This document shows positions 35,063-45,194 of a stretch of 64,000 nucleotides of DNA, piece after piece; positions within the stretch are counted from its first letter, which is position 1; every line of letters starts with the position of its first letter. The stretch is from assembly GCA_911728435.2 (NCBI GenBank), contig OU452198.1, forward strand, positions 15,534,001 to 15,598,000, in the 5' to 3' direction. The position numbers and the translations under genes are program-made. Source of the stretch: Apoderus coryli. Lineage: Eukaryota; Arthropoda; Insecta; Coleoptera; Attelabidae. A model generated the notes under the pieces. It did not search any database. It had not been told where the DNA came from and worked only from the letters and a program-made list of their open reading frames with translations.

Positions 35063-35669
35063 CAGGGTGAGTCACGAGGAACTGTACATACTTCTACCAT
35101 AAGTAGAGGCACGTTAGGGGATTATCAAATGACCATTAAAAAATGTCTCCTTGTTTTGATTATTAATATACAGGGTGAATTAGGGATCTTCACCAAAACA
35201 ATGTTTCGTCATATCTTTTCAATGACAAAGTCGATTTATCTCATTTTTTTATAAAAGTGTGTATTGGTGCCTGGCAACTAACTGACATATTCAGAATTGA
35301 AAATATCCAGGCCCGTCTTCGAGAAAATTTGTGGGAGTGCTTCATATTCAACACTTCAACCTGTATATGATTTTTCAAAAATCTGATATATTTTTTTAGA
35401 GGGTTTTTAGACAGTTAGACCTGGGTATCTGAATTTTTTGTTCCACTCACCTCACATTTCCAATTAAAGATTCATTTTAGAGCCAAATTGAAAATTAGCA
35501 ATAATGAAGTATCTTACTGTAAAATAATGTTTAGTTATTAGAAAGAAATCTTCAAAATAGACAGAAACGACACACACTGTGCTTCAGTATGGTAAATACC
35601 ATAATTTGATTTATTTACAGGGCCGGATCTGGCATATCTGGTTCATCTCAATAATTCACCCTGCATGTG

Positions 35670-35858
35670 GAACAAAGTAAAAAACAATTTAATAAACATT
35701 ACGATTATAAAACACAACAGCTCATTAACAGAATTATTCACTGTTGCAATATTACCAGAAATGACCCACGGAAAATCAGAAAGTCCATTACACATTTAAA
35801 CATTCATCAAGAAAAGTGTATTAAGGCAGATGGATTTCATTTTGAACATCTTTTATAA
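35670..35858 (+). pseudogene. DD41D transposase C-terminal scrap
   Basis: Reads INRIIHCCNITRNDPRKIRK and ends KADGFHFEHLL with TAA at 35856-35858, the usual C-terminus of DUF4817-type transposases. All catalytic parts are absent. Confidence 0.6.
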
Positions 35859-36419
35859 TCGTAATGTATATTAAATTGCTTTTTACTTTGTTCCACATTG
35901 TTAAAACTGTTTTATTGTTTGGTTATTTTTTTTTATTTTATTTCTTAATTTATGAATAAACATTTCCCTGGCTTGTTCATTTCATTCCGATTAAAATAAC
36001 TAGACACATGAGTTTTCCTCAAATAAATAAGAATACTAGACTATTACAAACATTTTTTACCTGTTTTCTATTTATTACGGGTGCAAAAAGTTACATGCAG
36101 GGTGAATTATTGAGATGAACCAGATATGCCAGATTTTTTAATCCGGCACTGTAAATCAATCAAATTATGGTATTTACCATACTGAAGCACAGTGTGTGTC
36201 GTTTCTGTCTATTTTGAAGATTTCTTTTTAATAACTAAACATTATTGTACAGTAAGATACTTCATTATTGCCAATTTTCAATTTGGCTCTAAAATAATTT
36301 TTTTTTAAAGAAGTAGTCCATTCTGAAGTGGAGTGATTGTATTGTAATAGGAAATAAAACGTCAGACTCCATGAAATAAATTCAATACATCACACTTAAT
36401 GTGTTAGGTCGATTAAAGT

Positions 36420-36461
36420 ACCAAACATGTTTCGAAGCTCACTAGCTTCATCATCAGTGGT
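36420..36461 (-). ncRNA. Hammerhead ribozyme, complete core
   Basis: Minus strand: ACCA-CTGATGA-T-GAAGC-TAGTGA-GCTTC-GAA-ACATGT-T-TGGT. Stem I ACCA/TGGT, stem II 5 bp with a 6-nt loop, palindromic stem III ACATGT, cleavage triplet GUU (fits NUH). Every conserved core base is present, so cleavage activity is plausible, probably helped by pairing of two molecules through stem III. It lies in a Penelope-derived insert (about 36305-36630) in the right arm of the nested palindrome; no RT sequence accompanies it. Confidence 0.78.
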
Positions 36462-37034
36462 AGAATTTATAGAGAAATTGTATTTTGAAAGTATTACATC
36501 ATCAGGAGCAAAACTAAGAGTAATGTGTTGAAGCCATTTTGAGGAAAAAATTTGTTAAATTAATACTAATGAGATTAAAATTATGTTACTACATATTGTT
36601 GTTTTTCTTTTTCGTAATCATATTCAACATATTTAATTGGAAATGTAAGGTGAGTCTAACAAAAAATTCAAATACCCAGGTCTAACTGTCTATTTATGCC
36701 CTCTGAAAAAATTATATCAGATTTTTGAAAAATAATATACAGGGTGAAGTGTTGAATATCAAGCAGTCCCACAAATTTTCTCGAAGACGGACCTGGATTT
36801 TTTCCATTCTGAATTTGTCGGTTAGTTGCCAGACACCAATACACACTTTGATAAAAAAATGAGATAAATCGATTTAATCATTGAAAAGATATGACGAAAC
36901 ATTGTTTTGGTGAAGATCCATAATTCACCCTGTATTTTAATAATCAAAACAAGGAGACATTTTTTAATGGTCATTTGATAATCCCCTAACGTGCCTCTAG
37001 AAGTATGTATGTATGTTCCTCGTGACTCACCCTG

Positions 37035-37361
37035 TATACAATCATCAGATATTAATTATTAATTCGTTACATAATCGCTATTAATTTTTAATAGTGGTGG
37101 ATATAAGAAGTCAACACTAGAAGCCATCTGCCTGCATTAGATCCAAATAGCTACTAACATATTATGATATGAGTATGCAAAATTTGCATTGTTGTTTACC
37201 GACTTTTAGTCGCCTGTCTAATTTCGCTAGCTGTATTCGAGTAATTTTATTTTCAACGGCTTGTACCGGCGGCATAGCTTAGTTTCGTGGAGCTTCACAT
37301 TGACACATTATTCTACAGATTTTTGTAAGCATGTATCTAAAAAACGAGGACATATTTTCAG
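37035..37361. other. End of intron 1 of gene B
   Basis: Unique-looking intron sequence leading to the acceptor catattttcag at 37351-37361. Confidence 0.5.
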
Positions 37362-37496
37362 CTCATCACAACAGAAACTCGAGCTTCCATTGTACGTAGA
37401 GAGGTAGTGGATCTGGCTACAACAGAAAAATCAGCACTAGAAGAAGCTGCACAATCTTTTAAAACTGGAGTTGAAGAGTTGTTGAAGAAAATTCAG
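37362..37496 (+). CDS. Small secreted helical protein B, exon 2
   Basis: 135 nt, phase 0 at both ends, acceptor catattttcag and donor CAG|gtaaaa. Encodes 45 residues: the end of the signal peptide (LITTETRA), a basic SIVRRE and the helical EEAAQSFKTGVEELLKKIQ. The symmetrical phases allow exon skipping without loss of frame. Confidence 0.8.
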
Positions 37497-38079
37497 GTAA
37501 AAGCTTACAATTCAATTTTTGAAGCGTTTTCAAAAAAATAAACAATAATTACTATAATATAATACTAATGAGCACATAGAGATACAATACCACTTACTTT
37601 TTTATAATTATTCAAGATTAAACTGAACCATAAAAAATGATTATTTTTTATTAAATATGGTGTGAAATATATGTTTGTTTCCTTGAAAGATATAGAGTAT
37701 TAACGAATTATTTAAAATATTTATATTAGAAATATTTAGATTTCTGGTCTTTTTGTCCACGATTAAATATACTTTAACCATTTCCAGCAAATATTTTATA
37801 TTAAGAACAAATAAATATCGGAGAAACCAATTTTTGCTGCTTAACATGATAGCGTTTTTTCGCATATAAATAGTATGATTTTTTTTTCTGCTTCTGCACA
37901 ATACGGTTTGTGAATCTTGTTAAATAGATTTAGTAAACTGTAAAGTGAAGACAAATTATCTTGCTCTACAAATATATCTTTCATCAAATTTTATCAGTTG
38001 AATTGCATTTAAAAATACAAAAATATCATTTCATTCATTCTCAATTATTTTCATTAAAATTGGTCTTCTAGTTGAATTT
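37497..38079. other. Intron 2 of gene B, proximal part
   Basis: AT-rich, no gene or paired repeats seen. Confidence 0.45.
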
Positions 38080-38760
38080 GCTATTTAGTAGTCTAAAAAC
38101 TTTCGAAGTATTCGCCACAATATTGATTTTGCCATTTTGCGTTGCCTGCTTCTCCTGACCCCGTAGTCCATACTTAATCTTCAGAAAGGAAAGAAATAGT
38201 TGGAACTTAGGTCGCATCTCAACAGAGTACATTTCGACGATTTTTTGCTTTAAAAATGAGAATTTACATTGTTTGTGTTGGCGTAGGATGATTCGTTATT
38301 GATTTTGACCTTTTTTGGAGACAAATGACGCGGCCATCCATTTGGAGATATGTTGAGAATGAATGACAGACATTTCGCGTTTATTTTAGGGTTCATAAGA
38401 GAATCAGCAGCAGTGACAACAAACTCTACGCCAATTGAAACTCAACATCCAAACCGACATCGCTGTTTTAAAAGTTTTCTAGGATCTAAAATGTGTTTGA
38501 CTCCAATCGTGTTTAGTTACTTAGATAAGATATTCAACTGGACATTAATTTTTGTACAACCAATTCTTTACGAAAAATTTTTTCAATTGAGATTTTTGAA
38601 ATATCTAATCCAATACCTCAATGTCACAATATGTCATATTATGTTGTTCTTTCATGATGCACACAGTATCAACTTTTCTAATGTACGTGCTCTTGGATAG
38701 TCGCTAAGAGTCACCAAATTGGCGACTGATGTGTTTGGTGATTTATTTCCGAAAACAGAA
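38080..38760 (-). pseudogene. Heavily decayed mariner transposase (DD34D type)
   Basis: Minus-strand pieces in shifting frames: VDTVCIMKEQHNMTYCDIEV followed by ISQ (N-terminal helix-turn-helix region), KWMAASFVSKKGQNQ (middle), and SFLKIKYGLRGQEKQATQNG (after the third Asp region). The order matches a mariner transposase, but catalytic Asp motifs cannot be read. No TIRs were found. The 116-residue plus-strand ORF over the same stretch is therefore its shadow. Confidence 0.45.
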
Positions 38761-39261
38761 ACCAAATTGATGAGGCGCTCTTGTTGAGATAGGTGTTTCG
38801 ACAGTTAAATAAATAATAACAAATATCAAATAAGTGCGCGAAAATTTCCACGTTTTAATTTCTTTTATTTTTCGAATAACTTGTTAAGCTAGATAAGTCG
38901 ATGTAGCGACATTGCACTGACACTTTGGATTTAGGTTGACTAAAAGTGGATGTTAGTATAGACATTTGAGTAGTAGCACCTTCTACGTTTCTTTACGCAC
39001 AAATATCAATATCGGTCTCTCCTTAATACAGGGTGTTCGATTATTTTCAAAATAGTACATTTTTAAAGGAAAAGGTCATGTTTGTTTCAAATTGCAACGC
39101 CTATCGTTCAGGGCACCTTTGAGTTGCTGCTGTCGATTTCGTCCTCAGTATAATAATGTGCCACATCTGGGGGGTAACATAAGAACATTTTTGAGAAGTG
39201 GCAGGTTTTCCTAACGAAGCCAATCGACCTTGAATCGGATTATATCTTGTTTTGGTTCAGC

Positions 39262-39779
39262 CACATAGCGAGATTTGAACCCCTTAGACTTCTTTCTATG
39301 GGAACATCTCAAAGACCGTGTTTACCTAAATAAGCCACACACTGAAAAAAATATTTGTTTGAATCAAAAAAAAAAAATGGAGTTGAACCAAACAAATATT
39401 TCTTCGGTATACAACAAACAACCCATGTACTTGAGACAACTTGTTTCAAATAACCAGGAATTAACTTTAAATTATTTAAAATAAATAAATATTTATTTCT
39501 GCCAAAGCACCCCAGGCCAGATAAATATTTTGTAAAAATCAAATAACTCTATTTATTCCGGACAAAAACTGTTTATTTGAGTCAAATAAATTTTGTTTGC
39601 GTTAAACAAATAAAAGCCAAATAATTATTTATTAGGGTTCATTTTTAGAATTTTTTTCAGTGCATAATTTAGATGCAAAATGAGATGCAATTGATCACTG
39701 CAACGCTCGTTTGTGGAAGGTTAACCCTTGCCAAACGGTTAACAGTGCCCACTTTGAGCAACTGCACAAGATCTAGTTC
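39262..39779 (+). pseudogene. DD41D transposase remnant split by a MITE
   Basis: Reads DLNPLDFFLWEHLKDRVYLN (third Asp region) up to 39336, then a MITE, and resumes in other frames to NSAHFEQLH before TAG near 39777, the typical C-terminus. Upstream catalytic parts are lost. Confidence 0.65.
39340..39662. mobile_element. 323-bp MITE with CACTGAAAAAAAT ends
   Basis: CACTGAAAAAAAT (39340-39352) is repeated inverted at 39650-39662. Both flanks carry CA, so the target duplication is at most 2-3 bp. The interior is AT-rich with recurring caaataa words. It interrupts the transposase remnant; superfamily not assigned. Confidence 0.7.
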
Positions 39780-40110
39780 TTCCAAAAACAAAATTAATTG
39801 GGTATTTTCGGTATTTCATTAATCTCAAAGCGACACATCCAAAAGTGGATTCTATCACACATTTTCATATGTACCCTCCTCACATGTGGCTCAGCACGAC
39901 AGCAGCAACTCAAAAGTGCCCTACAAATAAGACTGCAATTTGAAATAAACATGACTTAAGTGGTGGGGCAGCCATGCGTCAAATTTCGGATCAAATACGT
40001 AGGCTGCAAAATTGTCAACCATAAATCAAAACTGACGTGTCTCTGTTTTTCTTTCAAAAATGTACTAGTTTGAAAATAATCGCCCGTTCCGTTACTTTAC
40101 GGACACCCTG

Positions 40111-40919
40111 TATAATATAGGGTATACAGACACGGTGTATGTTGTGGGATATTTTCAAAATATCATCAATAATTGTTTACAAAAGACACCCCATATTTAA
40201 AAATATCTATATTTGTTCTAATAAAAGATAAATAGCAGTAACTTTTTTTTAAAAATTAGAAGCTTAAACATTTTGCCTTTAATCATTAGTAAGAATGAGA
40301 ATAAAACAATTCATCGCACGAATTAACCAGATACAAAGTAGAGCTAGTTTTTGTTTAGCAATTACGAATTTATGATGTCCAGAACAGGCTGCATAGGTAC
40401 TACAAATTCTATAAATCTTAACTATAGGTATTATGTTGTTGTGTCACGAATTGATTAAAGCTCATTGTTTGGGCATTTCGCTTTTATATAAAATTGTAAA
40501 TATTAATCAATCAAAATACTCCATCCGGATTAATAAAAATAGCCTGCGTGAATGAAAACATCTTAATTTGAGAAATGTCAATATGCGAACACTATCAACA
40601 CTAAGAATTATTGGCAATTTTAGAATAAATACTGGTTTTTTATCCTATATGGGGAACAGATTGGTTCCCTAAACTGTAGGACTACATAAGGATGTTTTTT
40701 TTTTTTTTTAATTTACGTGTTTGTTTATATTAAGTTTCATTCAAAATCTTTTACCCTAAGAGCCATTAACAAATTTAGATTTTTTCATTCACACAGTTGG
40801 TTTTATTATAAATCCGAAAGGATTATTTTGATTTATTTTTATTTAGAATTTTAAATAGTGGCGACATACCCAAATAATGAGCTTTAACTATACTAAATTT
40901 AACTTCTATTATTTTTCAG
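40111..40919. other. End of intron 2 of gene B
   Basis: No gene or paired repeat recognised; ends with the acceptor atttttcag. Confidence 0.5.
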
Positions 40920-41036
40920 GAAAACGAATTGTTCCAAAATGTGACCAAAAAACTGAATGAGTTAGCTGATGATGTAAAACAAAAAGCTCGTGAAGTTACA
41001 CAGAAAATCAATGAAAAACCTGCTGCGGAAAATTAA
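40920..41036 (+). CDS. Small secreted helical protein B, exon 3 (terminal exon)
   Basis: 117 nt from acceptor atttttcag to TAA at 41034-41036, phase 0. Encodes ENELFQNVTKKLNELADDVK and 18 further residues, ending KPAAEN. Leu, Val and Ile recur every three to four residues, as in an amphipathic helix. A canonical AATAAA follows at 41085-41090, 49 bp after the stop. Confidence 0.8.
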   Translation, partial: ENELFQNVTKKLNELADDVKQKAREVTQKINEKPAAEN

Positions 41037-41084
41037 TTAAAGTTATATAATTTGTAGCAATAATATTATGGCTATAACATGATC

Positions 41085-41090
41085 AATAAA
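41085..41090 (+). terminator. Poly(A) signal of gene B
   Basis: AATAAA in gatcaataaatttgtgcg, 49 bp after the stop codon, the expected distance for a short 3' UTR. Confidence 0.65.
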
Positions 41091-41103
41091 TTTGTGCGAA
41101 ATT

Positions 41104-42178
41104 TTAAGCCTTTATTTGTACTATAAACCCAAAGCTAAACTATATGAAGTGTGATCAAATAACTTTGTTATCATCTGGATTATGCCTTTTAATACTATTT
41201 ACAAATATTTAATTTATATTTCCAATATACAGGTTAGAAATGTTCGATTGTTTTGAAAATTTAACTAATTACTCAGGTCAGCCTTCTCTACATCAGCCAT
41301 AATATTTCCATATTTGTACGACTTCCGGTTATACCGAAATTGAAACCAATTTTCTTATTTCAAATGGAACAGCCTATGTATTATTATATTTTTGGATTCC
41401 CCAACCATTTTGTAGTATTTTTTTAACACTTCTATATACGTACCGGGGAGGGACCGCTACTTTATCTGAGAAACTATAAACTGTAAAACAAAAGGTTAAA
41501 TAGAAAGTTTTGTTGGGTTAACTTGAAGTTTATATTTATTTAATTTTTACATATACAGGGTGGCTCATATTGTAGTGGCGGCATTCAACTTTCTTATTTT
41601 AAATAACACATCCTATATATTGATACATATTTAGATAGAACCCTAAAAAAGCAAAGTCAACGATATATAATAGTATGGGGTTTACAAGAATTTATTCTCG
41701 TTTACCCTCAATATATAGCCTAGATTCCAACTAGCGTACGTAAGTTATTTGAATGATTTTTTAGATTATGTTCGGATATAAACAGTTACGCATAAATGAT
41801 GTACTTTTGCCAAAAGAACTGTTACTGTAATTTGAAAAATCACACAGTGTTGCCATATTTGGCATTTCATTACTTTTCTCATTTTTTCCAAATGCACACC
41901 TCTGTATATTATGGCAGATATAAATGCACCATTCAAAGACAAATTAAACGATATATATCATGCGGTACCCTCGACTAACCTGTCAATGTTTTTAGTTTAT
42001 TATTTCCGTATAAAACCGATAACCTGACAGAATCTTCTGTAGAGTTGTATCTTAGGTACTGTAATTTTTTCGAATTGAGACAACTCTTTTCCAAACACAC
42101 TATTGCTAAAATAGAAAATTGACGTGTTGCTGAAACGGTATCACCATTGATATTTTAGAAACAGTTACTCGATATATA
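41104..42178. other. Intergenic with MITE scraps
   Basis: Contains a solitary CAGGGTGGCTCATATTG end preceded by TA (41567-41570) and a stretch (41895-41955) that is repeated inverted at 55583-55650 on the other side of the large nested element. No genes. Confidence 0.5.
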
Positions 42179-42727
42179 CAGGGTGACATAGAAAAAAGTA
42201 CATTGCATAGTGTCACACAATAGAGGACACTAAAATAAGAAAACAAGTTCCCATGAACACGGGTCCGCAAGGCCTTCGGTTAAAAGTTACGGGGTGTTGA
42301 ATTTTAATTTTTTTTGAATATCTTTAGCCAGATATGGATGAAATGTGGGATACAGGGGTTTTTTATCATGCTAAATTCAAATATAATCTTAGTTTTGTGA
42401 TTACTGATATAGTGGCGCTTTTTGAATAATTTGCGCTACATACAGGGTTCCATCCCTATTGAATCGGTCGTAACTTTTTTTCTAAAGACTGTATGTCATT
42501 TTCGACTGAAAAAAATTGTTATCCCATTTTTTATACTTAAGAGAGGTATACCTTGTCCAAGTCGCTAGAAGCAATGGTTCCAGTACAAATGCATCTAAAA
42601 GCCGACAATCCACGCAAATTATTCAAAAAGCGCCAAAGTAACCTTTGCAAAAACAATGATAAGTACTTCAAAAATTATATTTTAATGGTATGATGAAAAA
42701 TATGATTAATTAAAACAAAACATTAAG

Positions 42728-43215
42728 TTTTTAGAAGATGTTCAAATTGCCCTTGTACTTCAATACACTTTTCCATTCTCCTTCATAATGACTGACGGCA
42801 TCTTTGAAATATTCCTGGGTTATTAAGAAATCTATGTGCCGATTCCATAATTGTTCATCATTATGTATTTCTACTGCAAAAATTTCATTTTTCATAAATC
42901 CCCAAAATGAAAAATCGAGGGAATTCGGGACTACGAGCTGGCCAGGGTACAGCCCCCCCTCGACCAATCCACGTATTTCCAAATCTCTTGTCCAAATATT
43001 CCCTTGCTACTCGAGAAAAGTGAGCTGGCGCCCCATCATGCATCTAATACATTCTTCCAATAATGGCCATTCTCCAAGAAATTTCAATACAGTACCCCTG
43101 TCAATCGATTGGCAATCGAAATGGGGCAATTAAGTATTTGTCGATTATACCTGCCCACACATTAATAGAAAACCCATATTGGTGACTTCGAATTACAGTT
43201 TGATGAGGATTTTCA
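42728..43215 (-). pseudogene. DD41D transposase, C-terminal half
   Basis: Minus strand from the insertion point at 43215: HQYGFSINVWAGIIDKYL, MHDGAPAHFSRVAREY (second Asp), then NSLDFSFWGFMKNEIF (third Asp) and the C-terminus KYKGNLNIF. A frame change lies between the second and third Asp. The N-terminal half is at 49745-50330. Confidence 0.75.
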
Positions 43216-43224
43216 CTAAAAGAA

Positions 43225-43571
43225 TGTAGGAATTTTTCATCTTAAAAGTATAATTACTTAAGTTAGTTAATTAATTTCGTATACAATTAATTTGTGCCGC
43301 TCCCTACAGAGCATATGACGTGCGACGTCATTACAATAATGGAATGCGACGTCATTCAGGTTTTGACGTTTGACGAAGAACGGTACAATTTCAATTTTTC
43401 AAATTCAATATACCTAAGTGCGTTAGCTATTTCTTAATTTTATTGTTCGATTAGTTAGTTAAATTATTCTTACCGAGTTGTCATATTTTCACGTTGTATT
43501 TTGTATTCGATTAAATCATTTTTTGAGACGTCACGTGTTTTAACCCCTAGACAACGACAAAAAAGCCTACA
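43225..43571 (+). repeat. 5' LTR of Gypsy element
   Basis: 347 bp, TGTAGGAATT...AAAAGCCTACA, preceded by AGAA (43221-43224), which also follows the 3' LTR. No difference from the 3' LTR was noticed when the two were read side by side. Confidence 0.9.
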
Positions 43572-43574
43572 TTT

Positions 43575-43592
43575 TGGGGGCTCAACCGGGAT
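43575..43592 (+). other. Candidate primer-binding site
   Basis: TGGGGGCTCAACCGGGAT begins 3 bp after the 5' LTR; the leading TGG pairs with the CCA end of a tRNA. The exact tRNA is not identified. Confidence 0.65.
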
Positions 43593-44234
43593 AGAGATAG
43601 AGATTGTGCGGATAGAGATTGTGAGGGATACAAAATACAGTTTGGTTTATCAATACGTACGAAAGAAAGAATAATACGTAAGTTAGTAACGCATGAAAAT
43701 ACGAACGTGATAAGTAGTACGAGAAGACAAACGAAAGAGGTTCAGACGATTCTCAAGCTGTTTCCGAATATACGAGTATATGATCCTATTTGGTAGCTTG
43801 TGTGCGGTTGGCGGCAAAGCGTAAACTTCTTTAAGGTAAAGACGAATATACGTTCAGAAGTTCAAAATCAGCCGGGCGATTGCAAGTAGCTATACGAAAA
43901 TTAGACGATTGTCGGTGCAGCAGCAGAAGAAGACGAGTTTCAATAACAGTTTGTTACCATATAATAAAAGAAGATTATAAGGTAGGAGATCCAATTTTTA
44001 CTATTTCACGGACGTTTCGACTTATCGCTGACGATTCCATTGGCTATTGTTGCGGATATTTAGTTTTATAAATTTTTAATTTGATTATTTTCAGTATAAT
44101 TATTGTAAAGCCGCGTACATAGGTATAATTATTGTTATAATCCAAATTATTTATTTAACTTTTGTCGATTTTGATTTAAATATTATCCAAGATACCTAGG
44201 TAATTTTACTTCTACGTCTTAAAGATACCTAACG

Positions 44235-45194
44235 ATGGCCGCTTTAGGAAAAATTGATAATATAAATTATCAGATAAACTGTTGCAAATTTAAAGTTGTT
44301 AAAGCGTTACACTACATTTGTTTTGGTAATGAAGGTGAGCCTAGAAAAGTAAGAAAGGCGTTGCGTCAATTTTCAGGATTTACATTTGATTATCAATCTG
44401 ACGAATATCTAGCAAAAGTTGAAGAGGTAAGTTTGAATTTAGATATTTCTGATTTAATCGCTATATGTCAGGTTCTTCATTTAAATTATACATCTGATAA
44501 AAATAAACTAGTGGAGTACATTTGTTCCTTCTTGATATCTTTCACGAAAAATGACGACGATGACGAAAACCCTGAAGATGATGCAGAAAACGGAACAGAT
44601 AATGACGAGTCAGAGAATGAAGATGAAGAAGAAAACGAAAGACGCGCAGAAGACGAAAGACGAGCAAAAGACGAAAAACAAGCAGAAGACGAAAGACGAA
44701 AAAGAAGTAATAGAGCCGAAGAAAGACGAAACAGAAACAAAGAAGACGAGATAAGACGACAAAAAGACGAGGAGAAGCAAAGAAGAGACGAAAAACAAAG
44801 ACGAAAACAATATGAAAGAAGACGAAAGGACAATGACGACAATCACATTGGAGGTACATCCAGTGATGAAAGCATAGTAGGTAATGAAGTAAGAAGAAAT
44901 AAAAAACAAGAAACATTCACATTAAGCTTCAGAGATGTTGAAGATAGCTTAAGAACGTTTAATGGAAAGGATGATTATCCGATCCACTCGTGGATATCCG
45001 AATTTGAAGAAGTTGCAGAAATTACGGGCTGGAACGAACTTCAGAAACTGATCTACGCAAAGAAATGTCTAGCAGGACTGGCCAAGTTATTTGTGCAGTC
45101 AGAAAGAGGAATCAAATCGTGGTCGACACTAAAACAACGTTTAATTGATGAATTTGCCGTACAGTTAACAGTGCTCAAATACATAAGCTGCTGA
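44235..45194 (+). CDS. gag: Gypsy Gag (N-terminal and central part)
   Basis: 319 residues to a TGA at 45192-45194. The N-terminus (residues 1-100) is a helical region; residues about 110-215 form a highly charged Asp/Glu/Arg/Lys tract made of repeated DERR/EDERR-like units, likely a long charged helix. From about residue 228 a capsid-like region follows (FNGKDDYPIHSWISEFEEVA, KKCLAGLAKLFV). In the last ~10 residues the reading leaves the capsid-like pattern; the continuation of the capsid and the zinc knuckles are in the next frame (from 45194). This is either a recent indel near 45167 or an unusual frameshift site. Gag builds the particle and packages element RNA. Confidence 0.8.
   Translation: MAALGKIDNINYQINCCKFKVVKALHYICFGNEGEPRKVRKALRQFSGFTFDYQSDEYLAKVEEVSLNLDISDLIAICQVLHLNYTSDKNKLVEYICSFLISFTKNDDDDENPEDDAENGTDNDESENEDEEENERRAEDERRAKDEKQAEDERRKRSNRAEERRNRNKEDEIRRQKDEEKQRRDEKQRRKQYERRRKDNDDNHIGGTSSDESIVGNEVRRNKKQETFTLSFRDVEDSLRTFNGKDDYPIHSWISEFEEVAEITGWNELQKLIYAKKCLAGLAKLFVQSERGIKSWSTLKQRLIDEFAVQLTVLKYISC

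Larger units (their letters stand above)
35063..37034. mobile_element. Nested palindromic TA-flanked elements in gene B intron 1
   Basis: The outer ends CAGGGTGAGTCACGAGGAAC (35063) and its inverse (37034) are flanked by TA, with about 100-bp arms. Directly inside, a second pair of ends CAGGGTGAATTAGGGATC (35171) and the inverse (about 36931) begins arms of several hundred bp. Near the centre a third inverted pair (35635-35662 and 36098-36130) encloses a 47-bp inverted repeat (35665-35711 and 35853-35900). A roughly 320-bp insert with a hammerhead motif splits the right arm (about 36305-36630). A transposase C-terminal scrap lies at the centre. Confidence 0.75.
39029..40110 (+). mobile_element. 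DD41D-derived TA-flanked element in gene B intron 2
   Basis: Left end CAGGGTGTTCGATTATTTTC (TA at 39027-39028), right end CACCCTG (TA at 40111-40112). Inverted similarity includes gcacctttgagttgctgctg (39112) against agcagcaactcaaaagtgcc (39901). The right arm has an extra ~20 bp near its tip. A transposase remnant and a small MITE are inside. Confidence 0.7.

Noticed and set aside
38350..38700. 116-residue plus-strand ORF
   Set aside because: Antisense of a decayed mariner on the minus strand; no start context or homology of its own.
44486..44916. Three antisense ORFs of 99-124 residues over the gag charged repeat
   Set aside because: They are shadows of the GA-rich low-complexity tract and read only Ser/Phe/Leu repeats.
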